A stretch of DNA of 7,957 bases from a bacterium. GTDB taxonomy: Bacteria; UBA9089; CG2-30-40-21; SBAY01. Shown in pieces: positions 1 to 6,303 of this stretch. The stretch's first letter is position 1. Every line of letters starts with the position of its first letter. The stretch covers positions 1 through 7,957 of the forward strand of contig JBFLYA010000173.1 in the NCBI GenBank assembly GCA_040757115.1, given 5' to 3'. Under the pieces are notes generated by a model. The model made no database searches and had not been told where the DNA came from. It saw only the letters and a list, made by a program, of their open reading frames with translations. Position numbers and translations under genes: made by a program.

Positions 1-2
1 TT

Positions 3-167
3 GAAATGCACTCAACAGGTGCAAGGAGGAACGGCATTTACCCTGTTTCTCTTTATCCTATAGAGATAATAATAAAGGATCCGGTCATAAAAGTCAAGTT
101 TCTTTTTGTTCACAATCAAAGATTTCACAAACTCTCCCATGAGGAGAGAAATATTATTAAATATTAA
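3..167 (+). other. Short open frame, possible C-terminal tail of an upstream gene
   Basis: The third plus-strand frame is open from the window edge for about 54 codons and stops at TAA 165-167. The reading begins EMHSTGARRNGIYPVS and ends near HEERNIIKY. I do not recognise it. The mixed amino-acid composition is slightly more protein-like than expected by chance in AT-rich DNA, but an opening of this size can easily arise randomly. It would overlap the presumed left end of the neighbouring insertion sequence. If real, it is the end of a gene starting outside the window, possibly truncated by the IS. Confidence 0.2.
132..148 (+). promoter_or_regulatory. Small hairpin in the transposase leader
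   Basis: CTCTCC (132-137) can pair perfectly with GGAGAG (143-148) around a five-base loop. It sits about 70 bases upstream of the transposase start and is followed by a very AT-rich run. Leader hairpins in IS elements can limit translation of transcripts that read in from outside, but nothing here proves that role. Part of the stem looks like a Shine-Dalgarno sequence and has no start codon at a useful distance. Confidence 0.25.
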
Positions 168-205
168 TTATAAATTAATTAATAACTATATTAAACATAT
201 TATAC

Positions 206-212
206 GAGGAGG
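206..212 (+). promoter_or_regulatory. Ribosome binding site of the broken transposase
   Basis: GAGGAGG lies seven bases before the ATG at 220. It is a near-consensus site and fixes the start at 220; the frame is also open upstream to an ATG at 106, but that ATG has no comparable site and the added sequence has no transposase character. Confidence 0.75.
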
Positions 213-219
213 AAAAGAG

Positions 220-1546
220 ATGAACCTACTATATTTATCGGCAAGTTTTTACCACATATTGAATACTTTTACAAGTTCTTTTAAAAACAAACAAAGTTTC
301 AACAACTTTGTGACTCTAACTATTGGTTGGTTACTAACACCAGGACGAAAGACTATTACCCGCATAATTCAAACTATAGGTGCAGACAAAAGAAAACATC
401 ATAGTTGTTTCTACAATTTCTTTAAAAGGGCTAAATGGGACATTAACCATTTAGTCTATGGAGTATTGAAAATGATCGTTATCACCCTTATCCCAGAAGG
501 AAGCATTGTTCATACTGTTGGTGATGATATCCTAATTCGCCAAGAGCGGGAAAAAGATTCCAGAAACAGGTATATTCAGAGACTCTGTTCTTTCTACCAA
601 GAAAATCCATGTCTTTAGATGGGGACAAAACTGGGTTACTCTCGGTATCATCGTCAAACTCCCTTTCCTTAATAATAGATATATGTGTTTACCTATTATG
701 GCTAAACTCTGTTCTAAAAAACAACCTTATTCCAAAAAAGAAAAGCTCCCTCAAACTCGTTACCAGATAATGATTGAAATGCTTCAACTCCTTGCGTCCT
801 GGCTGCCAAATCGACAAATCATTCATACCGTAGATGGTGCTTATGCTCATGAAACTATAGTTAATCATCTCCCTGCAAATGTTGAAATTGTTAGCCAAAT
901 TAGAGCTGATGCTGCCCTTTATGAAAAACCTTCTCTTGAAACTCTAAAGAGACGAGGTGCACCACACAAAAAAGGAAACCGATTACAAAAACCAAAAGAT
1001 ATAGCCAATGACCCTCAAATCCCCTATCAAACTATTCAAGCAAATACCTACGGAGAATCTTCTACCTTTTTGGTCAAACAAATAACTGCTCTCTGGTATA
1101 GAGTGGGTAAAAGTAAACCTTTGTCTATCCTTATTGTAAGAGACCCAGAAGGTAAACACCCAGATGCCTTCTTCTTTACCACCCTTCTTTCTTTATCTCC
1201 ATCAATGATATTGGAACTTATTGCTGGTCGCTGGTCAATTGAAATTACTCACCGAGATAGTAAACAGTATATGGGAATTAGTGAACCATAACTCCAGAAT
1301 GAAAAATCAGTAAAAAGACAAATTCCTTTTACTTTCCTCATCATGAGTTTAGTAACCATTTGGTATGTGAAATTAACACACCACACTAATCTTAAACTCT
1401 TTTTACCATGTTCATGGTATTGACACAAACAGACTCCTTCATTCTTTGATATGTTAGTGGTTCTACGGCACAGCCTCTGGACTAATCTATTTTTTGGTAA
1501 CTCTACTTTTGAGGTTGAGATGCAAAAAATTTCCAGGTTATCTTGA
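220..1546 (+). pseudogene. DDE transposase pseudogene, IS701/IS4-like, frameshifted and stopped
   Basis: This was a DNA-cutting and strand-transfer enzyme for its own IS. The N-terminal part runs from 220 to about 540, with the motif GWLLTPGRKTITRIIQ and the first acidic pair GDD (about 523-528). After that the frame changes. The second frame reads KSGKKIPETGIF and then RWGQNWVTLGIIVKLPF, continuing with the second Asp in HTVDGAYAH (833-835) and the Glu in RWSIEITHRD (1241-1243). Deleting one C from the CGCCAAG run at 538-544 joins the frames as IRKSGKK, which fits this transposase type. Further damage is in-frame TAA 1289-1291, TGA 1421-1423 and TGA 1544-1546. Homology-like text continues past the first two stops (SVKRQIPFTF, then HKQTPSFFDMLVVLR), so a single truncated product does not explain it. 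The family name is from remembered motif resemblance; the DDE assignment is firmer. Confidence 0.85.
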
Positions 1547-1626
1547 ACCATTTTTATCCACTCAAAAGTAGATAATCGCTTTAACAACGATAATAAAGGA
1601 CTAAATCCTCTTAATTTTCTTGTTCA

Positions 1627-1668
1627 GGTGCTCGCGAGAGCATCATGAATGACGAAACTTCAGATGCT
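1627..1668. repeat. Two overlapping inverted repeats at the IS/ACP junction
   Basis: GGTGCTC (1627-1633) pairs with GAGCATC (1638-1644) around a GCGA tetraloop, with one G-T wobble in the plus-strand RNA. AGCATC (1639-1644) can instead pair with GATGCT (1663-1668). The two structures share the same arm and so exclude each other. Neither is followed by a convincing run of T on either strand, so I do not call an intrinsic terminator. The repeats may belong to the right end of the IS. Confidence 0.4.
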
Positions 1669-1669
1669 A

Positions 1670-1933
1670 TTAGTTTGTATTCTTTAATTTGTTAATAATA
1701 TATTTTGTTATTGATTCAATATTAACAAAGCTACCTGTGGAATTTAAATCATTATCAGAAACTTCAATATCAAATGTGTTTTCGATTTCCACTATCACTT
1801 TAACAAACTTTAAGGAATCTATTCCATTTTCAGAAAACAACTTAAAATCTGTGTTAATAACAATATTGGAATCGATTTTTAATTTATGTACAAAGATATC
1901 TATTATCTTACTTTCGATCTCTTTTTCATCCAT
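1670..1933 (-). CDS. Free-standing acyl carrier protein
   Basis: An 87-residue carrier protein that would hold an acyl or amino-acyl chain as a thioester on a 4'-phosphopantetheine arm. The attachment motif is GIDSLKFVKVIVEIE, with the modified Ser at residue 40, followed by the usual acidic helix and an FDIEVSDNDL segment. Length is normal for a discrete ACP, so the adjacent IS has not truncated it. The start is supported by CAGGAG at the right distance (about 1942-1947). It lies 33 nt after the ketosynthase gene and is the last gene of the minus-strand set. The context suggests a dedicated pathway carrier, not the housekeeping fatty-acid ACP; a peptidyl carrier role is also possible. No phosphopantetheinyl transferase gene is in view. 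Confidence 0.9.
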   Translation of the reverse strand: MDEKEIESKIIDIFVHKLKIDSNIVINTDFKLFSENGIDSLKFVKVIVEIENTFDIEVSDNDLNSTGSFVNIESITKYIINKLKNTN

Positions 1934-1966
1934 TATTTAACTCCTGCAATACCTAAATCCGCCGAA

Positions 1967-2890
1967 TCACGTTTTTTTTAACAGTATTGCTGACCACTGT
2001 GTACCGATGCTCACGGCGTATAATACGATTAAATCGTCTTTTTTATAGATATTACTGTTAAGTGTATCGGTAATATTTCTAATCGCATCCACATTTCCAA
2101 AGTGTCCACCTTTTGGAATATTATCAAGAAAGATTTTACCTATTTCACAGTTTAGAAAATTACTGTAATATTCATAGGCTTCAATGTTTGTATTTACAGG
2201 TAAAATTCTCGAAATATCATTTATTCCATGATTATTATTTTTAAGTAATTTTAGAATTAAATTTGAACCGTTTTTAATTACTCTAACTGGGGTGCCTTCC
2301 GTCTTAAAAGTATTTTCGTTAATGCTCCCATTTGTGAAAGCACAGTAATCAATAATTTCAAATTCCCCCTTCTTTTCAGTCACTTCCATAATACCTAGCC
2401 CATCACTTATAATTGCAGGGGCTAAATAACGCTTTCTGTCATCTTCCAGGAATGAATTGGCTAATATTAAAATATTCTTTGCAGTATTATTTTTTATTAA
2501 TGCATCTGCAACTTTAATACTAGCAAGCACACCAGAACAGCCTTGTGCAATACTCATAATATTGGCATTGACAAATTTGAACTCCTGATGTAAAGCATAA
2601 ACAATATCTTCGTTGGCTTCCATTGTATTTGTATAGAATAAGTAATCGATACTATTTGCATCAATGCTTTTTTTGTTAAGATACTCTGTAAGCAAATCTT
2701 TATAAATGTTGTACTCATTTTCCCGTTTTTCTTTATATATAAATTCAGTCCCAATTCTAAGTTGGATTGACTCTTTTATATGATCATATTCATTAGCTGA
2801 GCTAGCAATTTTAGAAACAATCTCTTCAATTTTGATTTTGGTTTTTGGTAAATAATAATTTGTATAACCAATATTTGAAAATGTATTCAT
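1967..2890 (-). CDS. Ketoacyl-ACP synthase III (FabH-like), non-canonical active site
   Basis: A 307-residue thiolase-fold protein close to the usual KAS III length. Family members condense an acyl-CoA or acyl-ACP with malonyl-ACP, or act as acyltransferases. The nucleophile is Cys118 in SIAQGCSGVLASIKVADAL, the classic KAS III context. The C-terminal half has FGNVDAI (Asn266), matching the position of the Asn in the GNTSAAS loop of FabH, and ends GTQWSAILLKK like the FabH C-terminus. The canonical HQAN motif is absent: the aligned stretch is PVNTN (231-235), and a His (263) lies just before the conserved Asn instead. This suggests an acyltransferase or a divergent ketosynthase. GGAG five bases before the ATG supports the start. 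The gene begins 10 nt after the radical SAM gene and leads to the ACP, its likely partner. Confidence 0.88.
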   Translation of the reverse strand: MNTFSNIGYTNYYLPKTKIKIEEIVSKIASSANEYDHIKESIQLRIGTEFIYKEKRENEYNIYKDLLTEYLNKKSIDANSIDYLFYTNTMEANEDIVYALHQEFKFVNANIMSIAQGCSGVLASIKVADALIKNNTAKNILILANSFLEDDRKRYLAPAIISDGLGIMEVTEKKGEFEIIDYCAFTNGSINENTFKTEGTPVRVIKNGSNLILKLLKNNNHGINDISRILPVNTNIEAYEYYSNFLNCEIGKIFLDNIPKGGHFGNVDAIRNITDTLNSNIYKKDDLIVLYAVSIGTQWSAILLKKT

Positions 2891-2900
2891 ACAATCTCCA

Positions 2901-4334
2901 TTATTCTATATGTTTTTGAAGTTCTAGATTAAATTCCTTTTCCAAAATAGAAAAGAAATAAATAAAACTCTCTTTAAGTATAGGATTTATTTTTAGTATT
3001 TTCTTAACAGTTTCTTGATAGTTTTCTGAACTATAAATTCTATAATATAGATCCTTTGCAAATTTATTTAGGTCTGTATAATGTTTTGTCTTTAAAACTT
3101 GGCACTCTATTGTCGCATAACTGGGATTCTTATATTTTTCTGCAAGCCATAAATTTTCTTCATCTACCCTCTTTCTTAATCTTGTACCTAAAAAAGGATA
3201 AGTAAAGGAAAGTGTAAACCGTGTAAATGGGATGGTCGGGAGTTCTCTATTAATGGCATCTAATACCTCCATTTCTTCATTGGCATATCCTACCATTAGT
3301 AAACAGGAAGATAGGATTCCGTTATTAATCGTGGTTTCAAACGCTTTCCTGATATGGTTAAGGTTAATGCCTTTTCTCATTGTTTTTAAAATATTGCTGT
3401 CTAGACTTTCAACTCCGTATGAAATCGCGACGACCCCTGCTTTTTTTAAATATATGAGCATTTCGTTATCTACTTCATTTACCCTTCCGAATATAGTTAT
3501 AGGAGTTTGTAATGAATGGAAGTGGATTTTATCGCATAATTCATACAACCATTCCTTATTACTGGTTAAGCATTCATCTGCAAATTGTATATGATTGACA
3601 TTATATTTTATTTTTAGAATACGAATTTCATCAATAATATTATCAGGTGTTCTATAGGTAACTTTATTACTCCAGGAAACTCTGTTTGTACAAAATTCAC
3701 AATTATATTTGCACCCGCGAGATCCAAAAACGAGAGCAGATCTTTGCTTATTTGAAGGAGGATAGTTAAGTGCATGGACTGCATACTGCGAAAAATTAGT
3801 ATGTTTCCTGTCAGGAAAGGATATTGAATCTATATTCATAATTCTTTCCCTGTTTTCTTCTTCAAAAATTTGATTCCCAACCTTGTGAAAGATACCCTTG
3901 CACCTTTCTAGTGGTTTATGATTTTCTATTCTATCCAGCAATTCTGCAAAGGTGGCCTCACCTTCACCTTTAACTGCAATATCTACACATTTATGTGCGA
4001 TCGCGTTTGGATCAGTCGTAACATGAATACCACCTATAATAGTAATAATCCGAGGGTTAATTTTTTTAATTTCATTAAGCATCTCAATGGTTTGATTGAA
4101 ATTTGCAGACCAGCATGAACAGCACAATATTTCTGGGGCAAATGTATTAATTTCTAAAAGCATTGTTGCAAAACTTTTATTTGCCTGCTGCAGGACTAAT
4201 GTTGTATGACCTTGCTTCTCAGCAATAGCAGATAGATATTCTAAGGCCAAAGGTTCAGATATAATATAACTATCATGATCTTCTTTGAACCCTTTTTTTA
4301 GGCTGCACGACATCTCAACAAAAATTATCTTCAT
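2901..4334 (-). CDS. B12-binding-type radical SAM enzyme (copy 1)
   Basis: A 477-residue protein. Residues 1 to about 150 form a Rossmann-like cobalamin-binding-type domain, with the MKIIFVEMS first strand, PLALEYLSAIAEKQGH, the loop IIGGIHVTTDPN (99-110) and VKGEGE (121-126). The radical SAM core follows, with the iron-sulfur cluster cysteines 208, 212 and 215 in GSRGCKYNCEFC, then FADE (251-254), GVES (307-310) and PFLGT (380-384). The last 90 residues form a helical tail of unknown role. No DxHxxG lower-ligand motif is visible, which is common in this class. Relatives methylate unactivated carbon or carry out other radical rearrangements; the substrate here is unknown. AAGGAAG at 4343-4349 supports the start. 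It is separated from the upstream radical SAM gene by a gap holding an IS remnant, but is tightly linked to the ketosynthase downstream. Confidence 0.9.
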   Translation of the reverse strand: MKIIFVEMSCSLKKGFKEDHDSYIISEPLALEYLSAIAEKQGHTTLVLQQANKSFATMLLEINTFAPEILCCSCWSANFNQTIEMLNEIKKINPRIITIIGGIHVTTDPNAIAHKCVDIAVKGEGEATFAELLDRIENHKPLERCKGIFHKVGNQIFEEENRERIMNIDSISFPDRKHTNFSQYAVHALNYPPSNKQRSALVFGSRGCKYNCEFCTNRVSWSNKVTYRTPDNIIDEIRILKIKYNVNHIQFADECLTSNKEWLYELCDKIHFHSLQTPITIFGRVNEVDNEMLIYLKKAGVVAISYGVESLDSNILKTMRKGINLNHIRKAFETTINNGILSSCLLMVGYANEEMEVLDAINRELPTIPFTRFTLSFTYPFLGTRLRKRVDEENLWLAEKYKNPSYATIECQVLKTKHYTDLNKFAKDLYYRIYSSENYQETVKKILKINPILKESFIYFFSILEKEFNLELQKHIE

Positions 4335-4497
4335 TTTTTATTCTTCCTTACAATATTATTTAGTGCCTAAACGGAAATTGATTTTTACTTTATATTCTTT
4401 TATTTTCTGATTAATTTGTTACCTCTTCAATCTGTAAGCTATATGAGCAGTGAGCATCTGCTGATATTGGATAATCAGGTAAATGATTTTTTCTCAA
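4335..4497. other. AT-rich leader between the IS remnant and radical SAM gene 1
   Basis: About 160 bases with no open frame worth calling. It ends in the ribosome binding site of the minus-strand gene that follows. On the minus strand there is a very weak promoter-like pair (TTGAAG, then GAAAAT after 17 bases), too poor to annotate. No riboswitch or operator was recognised. Confidence 0.4.
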
Positions 4498-4509
4498 AAT
4501 ATTTCCCTT

Positions 4510-4527
4510 GTGGTCTACTCCCGTTGA
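4510..4527 (+). repeat. Left terminal inverted repeat of the IS remnant
   Basis: An 18-base arm, GTGGTCTACTCCCGTTGA, matching the reverse complement of 4727-4744 without mismatch. The minus-strand transposase stop codon (4515-4517) falls within it. Confidence 0.9.
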
Positions 4528-4658
4528 ATGGTAGATAGAGTGAAACAATCCCCAAGAGACCAGACTTTATCGGTAAGGCCAGCAACCATCGCTGGTGTCC
4601 GACCCTGATATTCCCCTTCTACAACCTTTATTGGTAATGTCCTTTTTTGTGGGGAGAA
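4515..4658 (-). pseudogene. C-terminal remnant of an IS transposase
   Basis: The minus strand is open for 47 codons ending at TAG 4515-4517. It reads QGRTPAMVAGLTDKVWSLGD followed by a short tail. TPAMxAGLTDxxWSL is a typical C-terminal signature of DDE integrase-core IS transposases, remembered best from IS1-like elements whose tails read TPAMEAGLTDHVW. An in-frame TAA at 4659-4661 lies directly upstream, and no catalytic region remains within the inverted repeats. It is unrelated to the transposase at 220-1546, which has a different fold signature and end sequences. The exact IS family is uncertain. Confidence 0.75.
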
Positions 4659-4693
4659 TTAATTGCTCCCTGCTTCAGTTATCGGCAAACATG

Positions 4694-4722
4694 TGTATAC
4701 TTTAATTTAAGCACGTCACCAA
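4694..4722 (-). promoter_or_regulatory. Candidate sigma-A-type promoter inside the IS remnant
   Basis: On the minus strand TTGGTG (4717-4722) and TATACA (4694-4699) are separated by exactly 17 bases. Each matches the consensus only partly. It lies just inside the right end, where an IS normally carries the promoter for its transposase. With the gene deleted, transcription from here would run toward radical SAM gene 1, the ketosynthase and the ACP. Confidence 0.3.
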
Positions 4723-4726
4723 ACCC

Positions 4727-4744
4727 TCAACGGGAGTAGACCAC
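4727..4744 (-). repeat. Right terminal inverted repeat of the IS remnant
   Basis: An 18-base arm, TCAACGGGAGTAGACCAC on the plus strand, the perfect partner of 4510-4527. Confidence 0.9.
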
Positions 4745-4757
4745 CAGGAATATTTGA

Positions 4758-4908
4758 AGATTAACTAAATTAATTCCTGTTGCAATTAAAGAATTATGAA
4801 TTTATTTGCCTCACAGCACACAGCTCACGGCAAGTTATCTTCAAGAGTTTATATTTGCTGAATAATCTCAATAATACTTACTTTCAATAAATTCCGTTCA
4901 AGCACAAC
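4758..4908. other. Spacer after radical SAM gene 2
   Basis: About 150 bases with no gene. TTGCC (4806-4810) and GGCAA (4829-4833) could close a loop containing two near-copies of a CACAGC-like word, but the stem is short and no run of T follows on the minus strand, so it is a poor terminator candidate. Nothing else was recognised. Confidence 0.4.
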
Positions 4909-6288
4909 TTACTTATTATAATTTTCGTAATATTCATATGAGCTTTGAATTTTATTAATAAAGGAATCAAAACTAGAATTTTTCCCTTCATAAAAAATGG
5001 CGCCTTTGCTTTTCCTTTCCGCTGAATATTTAAATAAATTGGCAAATTCAAAATAAAATTCTTTTAAAGGTAATTCAGTTTTCAAAAAAGTATGAAAACA
5101 ATCGAAAAACTCTAGTTTATTAATAATGAATTGATCTTTTAATCTAAAATAATCATCAGTACCAAAGAATGGTGTTAATACAGCAAATGTAGGTCGGTCG
5201 ATATTAAGACGTTTCACTTCTTTTAATAAATTTGCAAAATCTACTTTCGTATAATCCTGACGCACAATAAAATTGGCTCTGATTTCAATTCCGTAACTAT
5301 GCAGGATTTCTACACATTGATAAGCCATGTTTAAGGAAATCTTCTTTCTATAGATTTTCAGTTCCTTTTCATATATGGATTCCAGACCAATTAATACGGA
5401 ATCCAAACCAATTTCTGCCCATTTTTTAAAAAGATCAGGATTTCTTACAACACTATCCGATCGTACATACATATGATATTTTTTCTGAATTTTTGCTTCA
5501 TTAATCCTGTCTGCAAGAGCATGCATCTTCTTAACATCGATAAAAGCTTCATCGTCAACCACATAAATATTCTTGTTGCTTATAGATTTAAGCTCTTCAA
5601 TTATTTTTTCATTTTGTCGTGTTAAGTACCTGCGATTACATAGTTTCCAGAGTATACAAAAAGAACAATTATATGGACAGCCATATGAAAACCGAATAAG
5701 GGACACCGGATCATAATGTGCATGAAAATAGAGATTACTATATTTCTTCAGAAGCTTTCTGTCTGGAGCAGGGAATACATCTATAGATTCAATATCTTTA
5801 CTATAAGTAAACTGCAACTTACCATCATGATTATAATAATATAAGTTGGGAATATCTATTAACGGCTTATTATCGCTTAAATTGTCCACTAAACTGTGAA
5901 AGGTTTCAACTGCTTCACCCGTAAGAATGTAATCCACATACTCAAGGTTTAAATGATATAGGGTCACAGTTGGATGGTGTCCGCCGATTACAATTTTAAT
6001 TGCTGGAAAATCATTCTTAATTGCTTCCAATAATCTATTACAAGTATGAACAACAACACTGTACGGAACTGAAAGACCGATTAAATTGGGATTTGTCTTT
6101 TTAATTATTGTTCTAATATCATCTTTTTCAAATCGCATATCGATGATATCTATATCATATTTATCCATAAGGGGAGCCCCCAGATATTCCAAAGGTAGCG
6201 GTTCACAACAACTAAAGTCTTCCGTTAAAACGCAGTAATCTGGTGATGGTGGCCAAATAAGAAGTATTTTCATATTACTTAATTCCAT
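4909..6288 (-). CDS. B12-binding-type radical SAM enzyme (copy 2)
   Basis: A 459-residue protein with the same layout as the other radical SAM gene but clearly different in sequence. The N-terminal cobalamin-binding-type domain has MKILLIWPPSPDY, PLPLEYL, IGGHHPTV (101-108) and LTGEAVE (122-128). The radical SAM core has cysteines 204, 208 and 211 in YGCPYNCSFC, then VVDDEAF (243-249), GLES (301-304) and PFFGT (373-377). No DxHxxG motif is visible. Family members include cobalamin-dependent methyltransferases and other radical enzymes; the substrate here is unknown. The start is ambiguous. The ATG at 6288 has no clear ribosome site, while the internal ATG at 6273 begins directly at the first beta-strand and has a weak GGA ten bases upstream. 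It follows argJ by 15 or 30 nt, so it is probably cotranscribed and may be translationally coupled. Confidence 0.9.
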   Translation of the reverse strand: MELSNMKILLIWPPSPDYCVLTEDFSCCEPLPLEYLGAPLMDKYDIDIIDMRFEKDDIRTIIKKTNPNLIGLSVPYSVVVHTCNRLLEAIKNDFPAIKIVIGGHHPTVTLYHLNLEYVDYILTGEAVETFHSLVDNLSDNKPLIDIPNLYYYNHDGKLQFTYSKDIESIDVFPAPDRKLLKKYSNLYFHAHYDPVSLIRFSYGCPYNCSFCILWKLCNRRYLTRQNEKIIEELKSISNKNIYVVDDEAFIDVKKMHALADRINEAKIQKKYHMYVRSDSVVRNPDLFKKWAEIGLDSVLIGLESIYEKELKIYRKKISLNMAYQCVEILHSYGIEIRANFIVRQDYTKVDFANLLKEVKRLNIDRPTFAVLTPFFGTDDYFRLKDQFIINKLEFFDCFHTFLKTELPLKEFYFEFANLFKYSAERKSKGAIFYEGKNSSFDSFINKIQSSYEYYENYNK

Positions 6289-6303
6289 TAATTAATCAAA
6301 TAT

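Larger units (their letters stand above)
96..1660 (+). mobile_element. Degenerate insertion sequence, IS701/IS4-like (approximate limits)
   Basis: This stretch holds one broken DDE transposase gene with its leader, and its length fits a single-gene IS of about 1.5 kb. The ends are uncertain. The best candidate for terminal inverted repeats is AAGTTTC at 96-102 against its complement GAAACTT at 1654-1660, with only scattered matches on either side, so the true tips may differ by tens of bases. No target-site duplication was identified. The right end lies immediately downstream of the acyl carrier protein gene on the other strand, so the element marks the 3' edge of the minus-strand gene set. 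Confidence 0.4.
4498..4757 (-). mobile_element. Miniature IS derivative (MITE-like), about 260 bp
   Basis: The unit is bounded by inverted repeats. GTGGTCTACTCCCGTTGA at 4510-4527 is the exact reverse complement of 4727-4744, and weaker pairing continues outward through AATATT-containing sequence to about 4498 and 4757. Between them lies the 3' end of a transposase gene whose stop codon sits inside the left repeat, as expected for an IS end. The rest of the gene is missing, so this is an internally deleted IS that could be moved only by a related transposase supplied elsewhere. AATATTT occurs on both sides (4498-4504 and 4749-4755) and may be a target duplication or an outer part of the inverted repeats. 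It lies in the gap between the two radical SAM genes. Confidence 0.75.

Noticed and set aside
689-898. Minus-strand open frame of 69 codons
   Set aside because: It lies opposite the transposase region that contains the second catalytic Asp and has no family resemblance or ribosome site.
220-1546. Programmed frameshifting, or TGA read as an amino acid, in the transposase
   Set aside because: There is no slippery run at the shift point, and a TAA as well as two TGA codons interrupt the gene. Other genes here end normally at TGA (ketosynthase, unknown protein), so ordinary decay is the simpler explanation.
1249-1587. Minus-strand open frame of 112 codons
   Set aside because: It is antisense to the C-terminal part of the transposase, where plus-strand transposase motifs continue; its translation shows no known motif.
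69-1600. Direct repeat ATAATAAAGGA at 69-79 and 1590-1600 as a target-site duplication
   Set aside because: The word is AT-rich and low in complexity, and the right copy lies inside the likely transposase 3' region, so chance similarity is more probable.
1689-1940. Plus-strand open frame opposite the ACP gene
   Set aside because: The ACP on the minus strand has a clear attachment motif and ribosome site; the plus frame is a mirror opening.
3232-4118. Plus-strand open frames opposite radical SAM gene 1
   Set aside because: The minus strand encodes a complete radical SAM protein with all motifs; these are shadow openings, as are the minus-strand frame inside the ketosynthase (2554-2754) and the plus-strand one inside argJ (6797-7195).
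4652-4670. Hairpin GGGAG/CTCCC inside the IS remnant as an intrinsic terminator
   Set aside because: The T-rich run lies 5' of the stem on the plus strand and becomes an A-run after it on the minus strand, so neither strand has the stem-then-T order needed.
4335-4908. Cobalamin riboswitch in the large gap, suggested by the B12-type enzymes
   Set aside because: Most of the gap is an IS remnant, and no B12-box-like conserved sequence or multi-stem arrangement was recognised.
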